DNA of 64,000 nucleotides from the NCBI GenBank assembly GCA_012861695.1, contig JAAOOA010000002.1, positions 16,654,303 through 16,718,302 of the forward strand. The letters run 5' to 3'. Below the pieces are notes generated by a model. That model saw nothing but the letters and a program-made list of their open reading frames with translations. It was not told where the DNA came from and did no database searches. This DNA comes from Trematomus loennbergii. Lineage: Eukaryota > Chordata > Actinopteri > Perciformes > Nototheniidae. Numbering within the stretch: position 1 is the stretch's first letter; each line of letters starts with the position of its first letter. This document shows positions 1 to 12,440 of the stretch, one piece after another. The position numbers and the translations under genes were made by a program.

Positions 1-26
1 AGAGAGAGAGAGAGAGAGAGAGAGAA
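1..26. repeat. (AG)n microsatellite, cut by the window edge
   Basis: AG dinucleotide repeat running from the first base of the window; its true left end is not visible. Confidence 0.95.
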
Positions 27-1770
27 ACAGAGTTAGAAATCAGGCAGGGTTCACTAAAGTCATGTTGTGTCTACTGAGATCAACGTAAAACAGTCACATG
101 TTTATGTGCTAACTAAATGACTAGCCATCAACTGGAGGCTTATCATGTTTAATAGCTACCATGAGGTCTGCGTACATGGTATTTACTGGTATACAATCAC
201 CGGCATGGAGGTGTAAAACACACACACGCAATATTCTTAAACTGCAACACTTTTGTGCAAAGCTTGTGTCTTGACAGATGATTTCTGACTGGCAAACACA
301 CTTGGAGCCGCTATTAAAATGTCATACAGAAGTGTACACACACACACACTCAAACACACAAAACAGAGCAAAACACTTAACAAGCCCAACACACTAACAC
401 ACGTACGCACACACAGGCTCTAAAACTTTATTTGCACAATAAAGTGGAAAAAGTGGCTCAGAAGGTCTCCTGGAGGTAATAAAATCACTGAATTACTGAT
501 GGAATTTGCCATAAAACGACTCACTATTTTGCGCATTTAAATGTTCCCACTGTGACCTAAGTAAACTTGACAAGAGGGGGCTTTGAATACAGAAAAAACC
601 ACACAAAGCTGGGAGAGAGGGACTGGGTGCTGGTGTGCAGAGGCCTGAGCATGGAGTGCGAGCTTATCTCATGTGCTCGTTCCCAAAATTCTCCAGAGTT
701 TGCATCACCACACATGCCACGACAAACACACACACACACACACTGCAAACCCTCCGCTGCTCCTGACAAATGAGAATTATCACATTTGCTGACATGTGGA
801 GGGGTGGAGGAGAGGCCGAGGAGGGGGGCACTGTCCACTTCTCTAAGCAGGAGATGAATAGCCCATGCTGTGGCCATTTATCACCGGGGAGGGGGGGCCG
901 GCTGGTTGCTCAGTCACCCTGCTACCCTCTAAAGCCCGACACACCAGTGGAGCTCACACCTCCTCCAGGCCACCGGCTCCGACCCCAGTAGCCTCCACAC
1001 TCAGTTTAAAACCCATCGCTATGGAAGAAAGGACGACACAAATGTATCACAGTTGTGTTTTTAAGCGTACGCCTTTGTATTCCCCTTGTGTATGTTTTTT
1101 TTAAACAGAGAAGTGTCTGCTTTGCTCAATTCCTTTGCACAAAGGGCTCTGGAGCCAAATACAAAAATCCTGAAAACCAATCGTTTGTAAAAAAAAAAAA
1201 CGTCTTTCATGAACGAGACACTTTTTCAGTAAATCCCTCACTGGATAACACCAGAGAGCTCATTACAACCACTGTTTGTAACTAGCACTGCTTTATAAGT
1301 AGGTAGTTTATCCTTGAATAAATGCATACATTATCATTCAGTGTCATACTGTACACTAATCCATGTCACACAAGTAGCAGTTATGGTATATGTTCTTATC
1401 CTCACTAACACCATGCTGAGTTTTCACCCTAAACAAAAAAAAAAACTCAAAATAAATCCAACTGCATGTACATGTTTATGTTGTGGTAAGAGTTGAAGCA
1501 GTATTAAGGGATGCTATGATGAGGCGGAGATGATTGGCTGGAGCCAGCTGGGGAGGAGACCCCTCTGAAACACTAATCAGAGCATGCTTAGCAAGGCCAC
1601 GTCTCCCCCTATTAATTGACATTCATTATTTACAATGATTATTTATCCCAGCCAAATACCCAGAGGAGGTTCTCGTGTGTGTGTGAGCGCGTTGGGAGAA
1701 TCCAGATCGCTTTGTGTTGTTTGTTAATTTTTCAGCTGGGGAAAAGAGAGGGAGGGTGACTCGAGGCCTA
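27..1770. other. Intronic DNA, no gene seen
   Basis: Mostly unique-looking DNA. It holds short CA tracts near 335-349 and 726-744, small A runs near 1189-1200 and 1435-1445, and one candidate regulatory block (1500-1665, listed separately). Short open frames on both strands around 557-1104 have no recognisable protein content and lack splice context. Confidence 0.6.
1500..1665. promoter_or_regulatory. Candidate non-coding regulatory block
   Basis: A balanced-composition block between AT-rich and low-complexity DNA. It contains an ATTAATTGAC homeodomain-type core near 1611-1620 and forkhead-like and AT-rich cores in ATTATTTACA and ATTATTTAT near 1626-1646. The GGCCACGTCTCC segment just upstream is GC-rich. 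It shares TGACATTCATTA with the block at 15945-16165. Conservation is not visible from one sequence, so this is only a candidate enhancer. Confidence 0.25.
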
Positions 1771-1791
1771 GGGGGGGGGGGGGGGGGGGGG
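1771..1791. repeat. G21 homopolymer
   Basis: An uninterrupted run of 21 G followed by CGCGGGGG. On the vti1a sense strand it is poly-C. The G strand could form a quadruplex; its length is also likely to be sequencing- and assembly-sensitive. Confidence 0.9.
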
Positions 1792-2281
1792 CGCGGGGGT
1801 AAAATGAACAGGAAGTTAGTTTTAGACTCAAGGAAGAAGAGCCCGGGTGCTGAAAGATAGAGAGGGAAGGGGGGTTCAATGCTGTAAAAATTGCATTCAT
1901 TAAAAGGAGACTGATCTGGTGGCAAACAACGCTGAATAACTTCAAACACTAAAGCGTTCAAAGCCGTACGGAATGTGACAGTGCTGCGATTTAAGAACTT
2001 TTCTCAGGGGACAGATATTGGAAAAAATTGTTACTTTGACCTAAACTGATTCTCTGTACACCAATCTAACAAAAAAGTAAGCTACTCTTATTAACAGGAG
2101 ACTCAAAGCCACAACTACAACTCTTAAGCATGCCTTTCACACTCAAGCTGTGTGTTTTAATCCACTGTAAGCAACACAGCTTGAATAATAAACTCTTTTT
2201 TTGTAATGATTGCAATAATTCAAGTGCACGACAAGATCTTGTGAAGGTTATACACCCAGGATCACCTTTAACCAGAGGATC
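1792..2281. other. Intronic DNA, nothing recognised
   Basis: About 490 bp of AT-leaning unique-looking DNA between the G run and the large AC microsatellite. No exon, repeat family or clear regulatory signal was seen. Confidence 0.5.
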
Positions 2282-2283
2282 CA

Positions 2284-2369
<86 letters not shown>

Positions 2370-2405
2370 ACACACACACACCACCACACAACACACACAC
2401 ACACA

Positions 2406-2499
<94 letters not shown>
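2282..2499. repeat. (AC)n microsatellite, 218 bp
   Basis: A long AC dinucleotide repeat with scattered CC, AACA and CCAC interruptions. It produces apparent His-Thr and Cys-Val open frames on both strands, which are not genes. In a minus-strand vti1a transcript it would read (GU)n. Confidence 0.98.
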
Positions 2500-2501
<2 letters not shown>

Positions 2502-3577
2502 GAGAGGAGTCACATAAAGGAGAGGGAGGTACAGTCCCTAATTTAGTTACACAATAATAGGAAGTATAGAATATTGATGTCATCACTTTGCTTTAAATAC
2601 CATACAGGTGAGAGGGCTGGACAGTCACGACTTATGTTACATTATAGCCTGGATAGGAAAATATTCCATTTGAAAAACCATCACACAAAGCATCGTTCTG
2701 GTTGTAAAATAAAAAAAAGATTACAAGTAACAAAGTTATTTTGCTCGTTGTGCATTTCATCTTTTTTCCATTTGGTCACACATAACAACTGGTGTCTATA
2801 CAAAGAAATGAAAATCCCAGCGGGCAGATCATCTTCATAATCCTCAGGGCGATTCATCTGCATGCTGTTACTTGTAGATGTAATCTATGGATTTATGTTC
2901 TTTATCCGGCAAGGCACTTTACTATGAGCTCACCAGTCAAATGAGCTTCTACAGTAAAGGAAAGGTTGGTTCCTCAGGCAACAGAAGCACCTAGAATAAA
3001 ACTTAGCCCACAAAAAAAACTGCACCCCTGCCAAACCCCCTGAAAATGAAATAAAAAAATCCCAAAAATTGGGAGGTAGGAGAGTGAAGAACATGGTTTT
3101 CCTCTGCCGTATGGTTGATCCCATCCTGACACGTGGCCAGACAGAACAGAACTTATCAAACCGGATCCATCCTCCAGCTTTGACACTTGACATAGAGGTG
3201 GGGGGCGAGGGGTGTGTGTGTGTGTTGGGAGGGGAAGGTTTGGGGATGTGTGAGTGATGCACACAGCGCATGTATAAGGCTGACACACACATAGACACAC
3301 TGACGCACACACCAAGTTTGAGAAGGCTTACCTTTACCCCGCTCCCTACTATGGTGCTAAGATCCCCAAGTATTCTCTCTGTCCCTGCCCCCCCCCCCCC
3401 AACCACCTAAAACACACCACTCATATAGAGACAGACCAACAGTAGATGTGACTTAGAGATCAGCCAATAACAGCACATGATACTGGTCGTTCTATTGGCT
3501 CATGACGTTCCTTCATCGCAGGCTGCCAGTCAGCCTACACCTTACTAAGACGTAAATACACAGATATATATAACTGT
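2500..3577. other. Intronic DNA with minor simple repeats
   Basis: Contains a short GT tract near 3211-3225, a C13 run at 3388-3400, and a CA-rich patch near 3284-3311. No exon or transposon was recognised; the 158-residue minus-strand frame at 2930-3406 has no recognisable domain and passes through the C run. Confidence 0.5.

Positions 3578-3628
<51 letters not shown>
3578..3628. repeat. (GA)n microsatellite
   Basis: About 51 bp of GA repeat with one extra A. It lies in a purine-rich stretch extending to about 3820. Confidence 0.96.
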
Positions 3629-3629
<1 letters not shown>

Positions 3630-3780
3630 GAAATGATATGAGTGCAAAGGAGAGCAAAAAGTAAAGCAAGCAGGAAGGATGGAATGGACAATAAAGCAGC
3701 TGAGAGTGAAAAACAAGAGAAAAAAGGAGTGGAGAGACAGAAATAGAGAGGTGGAGTGAGAAAAAGACAGTAAGGGGGGG

Positions 3781-3783
<3 letters not shown>

Positions 3784-3819
<36 letters not shown>
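3784..3819. repeat. (AG)n microsatellite
   Basis: About 36 bp of AG repeat at the end of the same purine-rich stretch. It is followed about 120 bp later by an oppositely biased pyrimidine tract (3940-4030). Confidence 0.96.
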
Positions 3820-3821
<2 letters not shown>

Positions 3822-3939
3822 CCGTTTACCCGGGGAGGCAGAGCTGGAGGAGAGGCTCCTCGGAGACAGATGAAAATAATGAGGACTTTTCTGTCAGGAA
3901 AGATTTACAAAATCGTACCAGTGTTATTAAATTTAAAAT

Positions 3940-4030
3940 CTCCCGGTTTTTTCCCCTTTTTCTCCCTTCCCGCCCTCTTCCTCCCTCCCTCTCTTCCTTT
4001 CCCTGTTTTTTTTCTCCCCTCCTCTTCCAG
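3940..4030. repeat. Polypyrimidine tract
   Basis: About 90 bases that are almost all C and T, with T8 and CCCTCC elements. Such polypurine-polypyrimidine tracts can form triplex DNA. It ends TCCTCTTCCAG and so resembles a plus-strand splice acceptor, but no supported exon follows. Confidence 0.7.
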
Positions 4031-4081
4031 CAGCACAGCCTTATTACCAGCTCTAATGAGCACAGGGATACACCTCAGCTC

Positions 4082-4094
4082 TGTGTGTGTGTGT

Positions 4095-4158
<64 letters not shown>
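4082..4158. repeat. (GT)n microsatellite
   Basis: About 77 bp of GT repeat with one GGGT interruption. It is opposite in orientation to the AC tracts at 2282-2499 and 4887-5069, so the transcript of this region carries CA and GU repeats that could pair. Confidence 0.97.
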
Positions 4159-4159
<1 letters not shown>

Positions 4160-4442
4160 GGGGTCCAGGTCCCTAGCACTAGCTCCATCAGCGCCCCAGA
4201 TTCTCCAGTCCCTTAAATGACACACACATGGTGTGCGTCCAATCACAACACATGATCGTGGGCACATAGATAGATGCTGCCAAACATGTACACACAGACA
4301 CACACAAACACACGTGTGCGCACAGACAGATTTTGATGGCTCTTAAAGGTGGCTGGACATGAGGCACACACACATAAACACTTCTCTCAGAGTAAGACAG
4401 ACAGATAACACCCCCCACCCAAAAAACAAAAACAGTCTCAGT

Positions 4443-4465
4443 CAGACAGACAGACAGACAGACAG
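4443..4465. repeat. (CAGA)n tetranucleotide repeat
   Basis: Nearly six perfect CAGA units. Confidence 0.93.
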
Positions 4466-4490
4466 CAGATAGCCAGAACCCACCTTAAAA

Positions 4491-4559
4491 CACACACACA
4501 TACACACACCCACACCCACCCACACACACACACACACCCACACCCACACCCACACCCAC
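4491..4559. repeat. (CA)n/(CACACC)n compound repeat
   Basis: CA repeat passing into CACACC-type hexamers. This is ordinary intronic satellite-like sequence; it does not have the TTAGGG vertebrate telomere unit. Confidence 0.92.
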
Positions 4560-4885
4560 CATCTCCACTAAGAAGAAACTTAGCTTCGAGTTGCATCTCT
4601 CCGGCCCTCCCCTATCCCTCCTCTTTCCTCGAGTAGACCAATAAAATAAAAATCAATGGCTGTCTGAGCCATTCTGACTCTCCTCCCTCCAAAACCCTGG
4701 GAATATGCAGCATGGGAGAGGAGAGGGGGAGAAAGGGAGAGGAGGGAGGGAAGGATCAATGTGCTCACAAATGGTTTGAGTGATGGACATGGAGGTGGAA
4801 CGCTGGTGGGGGTAAGTCCTAACTAATGCATCGACCTGTTATCGCAAACTAATACAAATAAATGTTTCATAGTACAAGTACAAGT

Positions 4886-4886
<1 letters not shown>

Positions 4887-4960
<74 letters not shown>

Positions 4961-4971
4961 ACACACACACC

Positions 4972-5068
<97 letters not shown>

Positions 5069-5069
5069 C
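4887..5069. repeat. (AC)n microsatellite, 183 bp
   Basis: A long AC repeat with three short interruptions. The third large dinucleotide tract within 3 kb. Confidence 0.98.
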
Positions 5070-5165
5070 GGTGGTAATGGGCCTGCCTTCAATCCAGGTG
5101 AGTGAGGAAAGGTGAGAAACGTGCAACGATTTGATCAAGTGAATGAAGCGAGGGAGAATAAGGCA

Positions 5166-5205
5166 GAACGATCCAGAACAATCCAGAATGATCCAGAACG
5201 ATCCA
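5166..5205. repeat. 10-bp minisatellite, four copies
   Basis: Four consecutive copies of GAACGATCCA with one or two substitutions (GAACAATCCA, GAATGATCCA). A partial fifth copy (TAACGA) follows. Confidence 0.9.
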
Positions 5206-5336
5206 TAACGAGTTCATGCAGATAAAAATGACTTGACCTGTTTGTTGGAGGGATCTGATCTCGCCTCGTTTGTTTTGCTTATTGTCCCCAAGGGGTGTTC
5301 AAGATAAATGATGATTTTCAGAAACACACACATAGG

Positions 5337-5358
5337 CACACACACACACACACACACA
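5337..5358. repeat. Short (CA)n microsatellite
   Basis: About 11 CA units; a shorter CA patch precedes it near 5323-5332. Confidence 0.9.
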
Positions 5359-8300
5359 GCTGGAGTGGGTCTTTAATTAAGAGCTGTTTGGTGTAATTAT
5401 TCAGAGCCCCCAACATCATGTAATTCCCTGAAGACAAACAATGTTTAAGAACGTGCCCACACCTTAACAGTCGCACGCTCACACTGTAAAGATCTGTAGT
5501 CTGTTAGCAACCATGAACAATGATGTAGCACTGTATATATAAATATATCATAACCCCTGTTTTCCTTTGTGTTATTTAGTTTGTAAAAAGCAGCAATTGA
5601 TTGACAGAGGGAGAAATATCTGAGTATTTCTGTTTTTGATATTTTCTTTGACTGGGAATGGGTTTGTTTATGTCGGGAATGTTTGTAAAGTAAAACAATT
5701 ATTATTTTGAATTGTTGATTTGCAAACTGCAACAAACAATTAATCAAATGTTATGTTTCATCCAATGAAAGAAACCCAGAGATAGGCAGTTTAAAATGGC
5801 ATGAAATAGTTTTGATGTTTTTTATTAAAACCATTCAATTATGTATGTGAATAAACCCATTATGAATTTTGTGATTGAACACATTTTTAAATTGAAATGT
5901 ATTATTTTATTATCTAGAAATATAACTAGTTTTTAAACAACCTTTTTTTTTTTTTTTACATTATAGTGTACAATAATCGATGCCATTTCATTTATATTGT
6001 AATATCACAGTACACTCCAGAAATGGTAGAAACCATTTGATCCCGTACAAAAAAAGGCAGCCCCTTTTTTTTGACCTGTATTGACAAAATTATTTTTTCA
6101 CAACTGAGAAAAGTGATATAAAAGATAGACAAGTTTTGATTTGGAGTACGTGGTCTGAGCTCAGTATTTCAATTCAGCCTGATCTGCTCGTTCTCCCCCG
6201 CTCTCTGTCTCCCACTTTATTCCCCCTTTTTCTACCAACTGGATGCAGGAGAACAGCACCAGGGCTCTACAAGTTCATCCATTTTTTATTTGGCGGCTAA
6301 CAACCCTGGCCAGCAGCAGCCTAGACTGGGACCAAAGCTCTCTCCCTGAAAAGTGTTGCAAGGAGAAAAAGAGAGTGAAAGCAGAAGAACGAGAGGAGGG
6401 ATGGAGATAGGGATGTAAAAAGATGGAGGAAATGCAGCGTGGGAGGAGAGTGTGTATATGCAGGAGTACAGTATGTGAGACATGAAAAAGCGGTGACAAA
6501 AATTGATAGAGAAGAGGAGATGGAGAGGGAAACGGAAAGAAACAGAGTGGGTGAAGAGAAAGAGAAATCGAGAATACATTGCAACTGTGTTTGGAATTAT
6601 TATGAACTTTTTTTCGCCGGCAGCAATTTCTGTGCCTGCTGCAGCTTCTCCTCATCCCGGTGTGATGTACAGGTGGCTTTCTGAGCTCCATACACAGATC
6701 ATTCCCCTGCCTGCTTACCTGCCTGAACCCTCGCCCCCCCCCATCTATCTCCATCCTAATCTTTGTCCTTCTTTCGTCCCTTTTTCCTCAGGCATTCATT
6801 GCTTATTTTCCACTCACATTTTCTATCTTTTCTCATTGTCTGGCTCTACTTTTCTTGCTCTTGCTCGAGGGGTGTGGTGATAGGATTTGTTTTTACAATG
6901 TTTACCTTCTGTGCTTGTCACGTCACTGGTTTATAGTCTGCAGGAGCATGTCAACAGCCCATATTTACTGTATGAACGTCAACGTAGGCTGACCACAACC
7001 TTATTCAAGACTTCTGTAATCACATCAGATCCTGTGTACTTACTATTAAAGGTTTAATTGCTAAGGAGCTCAGTAAGGACAAAATTACAATTAAAATGTT
7101 TTGACTAAGAAGGATTAATAGTGTAATAGTCACGAGCTGGTTGTCACCACAGTATGGTAACAAACGTGGGTATTGTAATAATACAAAAAACCACAAATGA
7201 AAACATATGGCTGTTACATTTCGGTAAACTGGCTGAATAGGGAACAAATAGCTAACAATAATGGTTGCCTTGGATATCATTGTAGTTTTTAAATTGTAGT
7301 GATGTTAGAGTAAATATAAAATGATTCAGTACGTAAACAATTGCAAACAAGAAATAGGAGTGTTGTTAGTCAAACAATAGTGGGATGAAGTTTCCTCTGC
7401 CATGGTCAAGTTTGCCTGAATGGAAAGAAAATCCAGATCCATTACTTGTTTGAAAAAAACATTAGTTTTCAGTGTTTGCTTTGTTTTCTCACAGCATGTC
7501 TGGATTGTAATTATGAAAAAACAACATAAGCGTTGCCTTCTTCATTCAACTATAACTTCACATGTGGTTGTTATAATATGTAGATGAAATATTCCTGCAC
7601 CCTGATAGCATTCCTCACCATTTATCCTCTCTGCTAGGAAGTCCCTGAACACAAAATCCCCCTTGTATACATTCTGCGAGGTTTCCAGGGCCAGCTGCAG
7701 ATCCGATTACTGGCCCCAGTGAAAGAGGGCGTAACATAAGCCATTAGAGCTGCAGGACTCCAAAACTATGATGTCCATAAATTCTTATTGTTTGTTCAGG
7801 ACTGAGATCTCATTGAAACACATAAATCATTTGTTCACACTGCTGCTCACTTTCAGTAAAGAAGGAAAAGGAAATGAGGAAGAATGAAAGACAGGAGAAG
7901 TAGAGCTGGGATGCGTAGGGAGAACACCTGAGGCAATGGTTAATGGCATCTGCATGCTTTGTTACTGGAACAACATAGTGACGCAGGTTGGGAGGAGAGA
8001 GACTGCTTATGCATCACACAGTGTTTTCTTAATCTAATTAGTGCACACCTTTTTCTCCACATAACTTTTCAAAGGCAGTGTTTTTGTTGTTGTTTCTTTT
8101 ACGTAAAGATACTTAGATGTTTTTCAGTTTGAGTCGGAGAAGCAAGGACTAAAACATCAACATTCTGACACCTAACACCAACTGTATTGTTGTGAAATTT
8201 GACCTGACTTCTTCAAAGATACTGATGAAATGCTTAGACTCGCCATGTACAATTTGTCATGACACAAAATACTGGCAAAAAGGTTTTTGTGGTGTTTTCA

Positions 8301-10319
8301 ATTTAAAGATGTGGTAATTGGGAGAAGACAGAACATCCATTTCCTTATCCTGCCGTGGTTCCCATAGTTATAAGTTGTTTTATACAAGTAGGAATCAAAG
8401 CACATATCTTCACAAGGACTTGTCACAACAGTTTCATTTTGCGAGGTGCCTTTTACTGGTTTCCACTCAAAACAAAACCATTCATCAGATAAATGCTTTA
8501 AACTCTTTGGGCCTAAAGAGACGTCTGTTTAGGATTCCACGACAAAGAAGCCATGAGGATATTAGTGTTTATGTCTGAGTCTTTTTATTAACTGGTCAGG
8601 GAAGCTCTTCTGCGTGGTGTTTGTTTGCCATTTTAAATCAACTCTCCAAATATTTGCTTCAAGTCCCGTGTGGTTTAGGCTCTGCATCCTGTGTGTCTCC
8701 ATTTGGACATGATGTTGCAATATTGCCCACCAGCATGCACAAAATCATGTACACACACTAAACATACAAGTACACACACACACACCCACACAATCTGACC
8801 CTTTTCCTATACAAATGTACAAAGGGCTTACACTGGCCAAGTCAAACCATGTATTGCCTGCAAACATTCCTACACATGTAAGTACAAAAAAACAAAAACA
8901 CTTTCTATAACAAAGTTTGTTCACATCACTGGTCCTTCTCGAATGTTTGCCTCTTTGCTTGCATACAAGAAAAACATAGTGGTTTACAGATTTCTCACAA
9001 GCAAAATGTTTGCATGATTAAAACACAAATGTATGCATTAGCAGCAAACATGAAATCAAAGTGACTTTGAAAGACTGCTGTATACATTATAAGATGTTCT
9101 TTATCATGGACGTCAATCTCTTCGATGAAGAAGAAACATCTCCTCATTTCCTTTCTATCTTCTGTGCTAATTATCTTAATTAAATCATTCTGATGCATTT
9201 GACAGAATCTAGAGAGCTGATTTCTTTGCATGGCAAAAATAAGGTCACTTCAAACACATCTGAAAAACAACAACGGTCCCTGAGCAATCCATATGGTACA
9301 GGCAGCTTAATGTTTTAACAATGGCCATTTTCTTTGAGACTATAGTAAAGGGACTAAAGTAATTGAATGTATAGGTCTTACAATCACGAATATGACAGCA
9401 ACACACTTCTTAACCTGTTGAAATGGGGAACTAAGTACCTCTCTTTATCTGTTAACTTGGTTTAAATGTATATCTAGAACAGCAGATAGGCTGCCCGAAG
9501 CAAAAACTAAGGTAGTTTCCTCTGTTGGTCCCAAGAGGTTAAAGGTCACGATTCCATGTCAGTGTGGACAGAATGCAGACTACCCACGCATGGATTTCAT
9601 ATCAGGGCCACGGGTGCGCTTGAGAAGAAGCCATTTCTTGAACTTGACCTCATGACCGCCGGGCCATTCTTGCCCCGCGCTCTGTCCTGCAGGTATGAAA
9701 GGACTGAGCCAGCCAAAGGTCACAGTGTCAGACTATACGTGTATGTGTGCAAGAGCGATTTTGCACATGCTTGTGTCCGCATCAAGAGGGCGTTGAGTCA
9801 AATGTGTGAAAGGAGCGCGTCTGGCAATCTGGTGTGAAATAACACAGTACAATTAAGGATTATGTGAACCATCGGGTCTGCCTGGTTTGGACATGCAGGT
9901 ACAGATCAGATTATCCAGGTAAGCAGGAAAGTAGAGGGAGGAAGGAGAAAATGGAGAGGTATAATGTCATCCCACAACCCCCCATTTGACACTACAAGGG
10001 AGGCTTTAGTCAGTCTAAATAATCCATGCTGTTCCATTAAATTTGCAGACTAGCTTCCCTAGTTCCTATGTCTAGGCCGGGAGAGGGGAAAGAGGGGAGG
10101 GGTCGAGCTTGGTGAGATAAGAACCAGAAGTTAGATAATGGTTCAGAATAAACCGCTTTAATGTTAACGCATGTTGCCAGAATGACATGAAATGTTTTAT
10201 AAAGCCAGATGGGAAGAGAAAAAAGCAACAGGCCCTTTGAGTGACACTGATTTGCTCATGAGTGCCTGCCTCACAGCCAAATATCTCTCCCAACCCATGA
10301 ACAAATAAGCACATAGATT
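5359..10319. other. Intronic DNA, about 5 kb, no gene seen
   Basis: AT-rich from about 5500 to 6130 (including a T15 run near 5943-5957), then mixed sequence. A pyrimidine/purine-biased patch lies near 6360-6560, and a short CA tract near 8771-8785. No exon or recognisable transposon was found. A hydrophobic minus-strand frame near 7071-7130 was tested as the missing vti1a anchor exon and rejected. One candidate regulatory block (7616-7770) is listed separately. Confidence 0.55.
7616..7770. promoter_or_regulatory. Candidate non-coding regulatory block
   Basis: A compact, higher-complexity, GC-richer stretch within AT-rich DNA. It contains GGCCAGCTGCAGATCC (a CAGCTG E-box) followed by GATTACTGG and CATTAGAGC cores. 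Conservation cannot be seen here, so this is only a candidate. Confidence 0.2.
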
Positions 10320-10340
10320 GTGTGTGTGTGGGGGGGGGGG
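10320..10340. repeat. (TG)5 plus G11 run
   Basis: Short TG repeat running directly into an 11-base G run. Confidence 0.9.
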
Positions 10341-11989
10341 AGCCACCAGTGTGACGGGGATTGTTGCAGTAACAGCATTATTGACTTGTTGCTCCAGCTA
10401 CATTTGCTTAGTGCTCTGGAGGCCCGATCAATAGACTCTGAGCTCTGAAGCCCTGCTAATCAGGGCCTGCAGCCACGCAGGGTCAGCCTTCTGCAACAAC
10501 TCAGAAAATGAGGAGGGGAGAAAAAAGAGGAAGCAAAGCAGCAAGAAAATGGGAAAATAAAGGGGGCAACAGAAAGAGAAGAAGAGGAACTTTAAGAGCC
10601 GATGATGACAGCCGGTGATAATCGACTGAGAATTCTCCTTTCAATCCATTTTCGTTCCGTACACCGCTCGAGGTAAAGTCATGTGGCCTCCTCGCTCTCC
10701 TCCTCAGCAGCAGTGTGGGAGTGAGGCACCATGAGAGATGCAGATTGCTGCTTCACCTCTGCCTTCCTGTGAACCGCAGTTCAAAAGTCAAAGGGGCAGT
10801 TGGGCTGCTTTGGGACTTTTGGAAATGCAAGAGCCAATCCATATTTGCAGAATCCAATTGTGAGATCTCAAGAGGACCCATAGTGCTTAAACATAGATAT
10901 AGGAGGAGAGAGTTAACCTAAAGCATGTTAACAAGATTATTAAGAGGGCAATCTAAAAGGCATACATATACTTTAATGACACGCTCACTGTTGTGAACAT
11001 GGAAAGACAGGAAACTCTGTAGGACTTTGTGACATTTGCAAGGCTGACAAACGTAGAATGGACATAGATCATCTCCATCTGGAGCCTGACGTTCAGACAA
11101 GCCCACTATGTAATGCTATGGGAAATTCATGGGGGAACTGGCCATTAAATATAAATGATGAAGTCGAGCGTAGTGGGTTTTCTTACAGTTTTTTTTCCCC
11201 CTGGTATCTATGGTCACTGCCGCTCTAAGAGACTTCCCACAGGAATCGAACTAAAAGAGAAAAGGAGAGGATAGCAGGGCAAAGAAAGGTAAGGGAAAGG
11301 CTAGAAGGGTATATGGGGGTTCGATATTTTCTTTTAAGGGGCCAGAGGCTGGTTGGCTTCAGCACAAACAGGGTCTTGATACACAGGTCCCAAGGTGTAA
11401 ACACCAACTTTTACACTGTTGGTGTCATTGCTTTTTCTCTACATTTCTTTCTGTTGTGTTGTCAGCTGGCCAAATGGGAATATTGTGTCACAGACGTAAA
11501 GGCAAGGTGGTTTTCACTGACACCGGCCCTTATGGTTAACTTCTTCCAGTCTTCGTGACAAACTAAGAACAATAACCTTGTAAAATCATTGATTGTTGGA
11601 TGTGAAAGGCAACAGCTAAAATTAACTTTATGAAAAGAAAGAGAACAAAACCTTTCCCTGAGAATGAAAAAGCCCTTGTGGCTAACAGCTACAGAGAAAG
11701 TTTGATTTTAGAGAAGGCAAATCAGATAGCAGGACAAACAATAACAACCAGAGAAACCACAGAACAAGGCCTGAAACAAACTTTCATTGAAATATTCAAT
11801 GTGATGGAAATATGGAAACAGCTCATCAATGGAGCCCTGTTCTCTGTCTTTGCCACAACCCCTTCGTAACACCCCACTAGAATACCAACACCCACCATCG
11901 CAGCATAAGTGGAAGTGCAGGGTCAGCAGCGTCCCCTCTGGCCTTGCTGACCAACAGATATTCTAATAATCACCTTCCTTCTGTACTGT

Positions 11990-12440
11990 CAGGCCAGCAA
12001 CCAATGGATCCCTCGTCCTGCCTTCGCCCTCCATCTCCACTTATACTAGGGGCTTTACGGAGCGGCGCTGCTTCGATACATTAAAACTGCTGCCCCATGA
12101 TCAAACGAGCAAATACCTCCCGGGTCAGCAAAGGGCTACCCCACGTCAGTTAACAATGCAGCATTTAAACATCAGTCGTATGCAAAGCGGCTGGTACACA
12201 GGGGAAGAGATGGGCGGCAGGAGAAAGCACAGAAGCAAGGCCTGGACTGGAGAGATAATGAGCGCAGGAGCACACTGGAGAACATCAGCAGCTATTTAGC
12301 GCTTCCGTGTCAGCTCCTACACAGCTTTATGATGAAAATATAAGATGTGAGGCTCCATCAGCATCATAACAAGGATGCGCTAATGGCTGAGCCGAGCACA
12401 TATTTATATTGCTCAAAATGCAGACTCAGTATTAATGTGT
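11990..12440. promoter_or_regulatory. Candidate non-coding regulatory block
   Basis: About 450 bp with little simple sequence and a composition unlike its AT-rich right flank. It contains GGAGCGGCGCTGC, a TATGCAAAGCGG octamer-like core near 12179-12190, and several ATGATCAAA and ATTAAA cores. It is one of the longest such blocks in the window. This is a candidate enhancer only, with no direct evidence of conservation. Confidence 0.25.

Noticed and set aside
2066..2586. Cys-Val and His-Thr rich open frames of up to 142 codons
   Set aside because: They are translations of the (AC)n microsatellite on both strands; the same applies at 3905-4303, 4823-5138 and 35642-36211 outside the real exon.
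4491..4560. Telomere-like CACCCA repeats
   Set aside because: The unit is CACACC, not the vertebrate telomere hexamer, and it grades into plain CA repeat.
7020..7280. Hydrophobic minus-strand frame containing QNILIVIL, resembling the VTI1A anchor
   Set aside because: It lacks an acceptor in the right phase and the IIQNR linker, and it is AT-rich sequence that easily encodes Leu and Ile.
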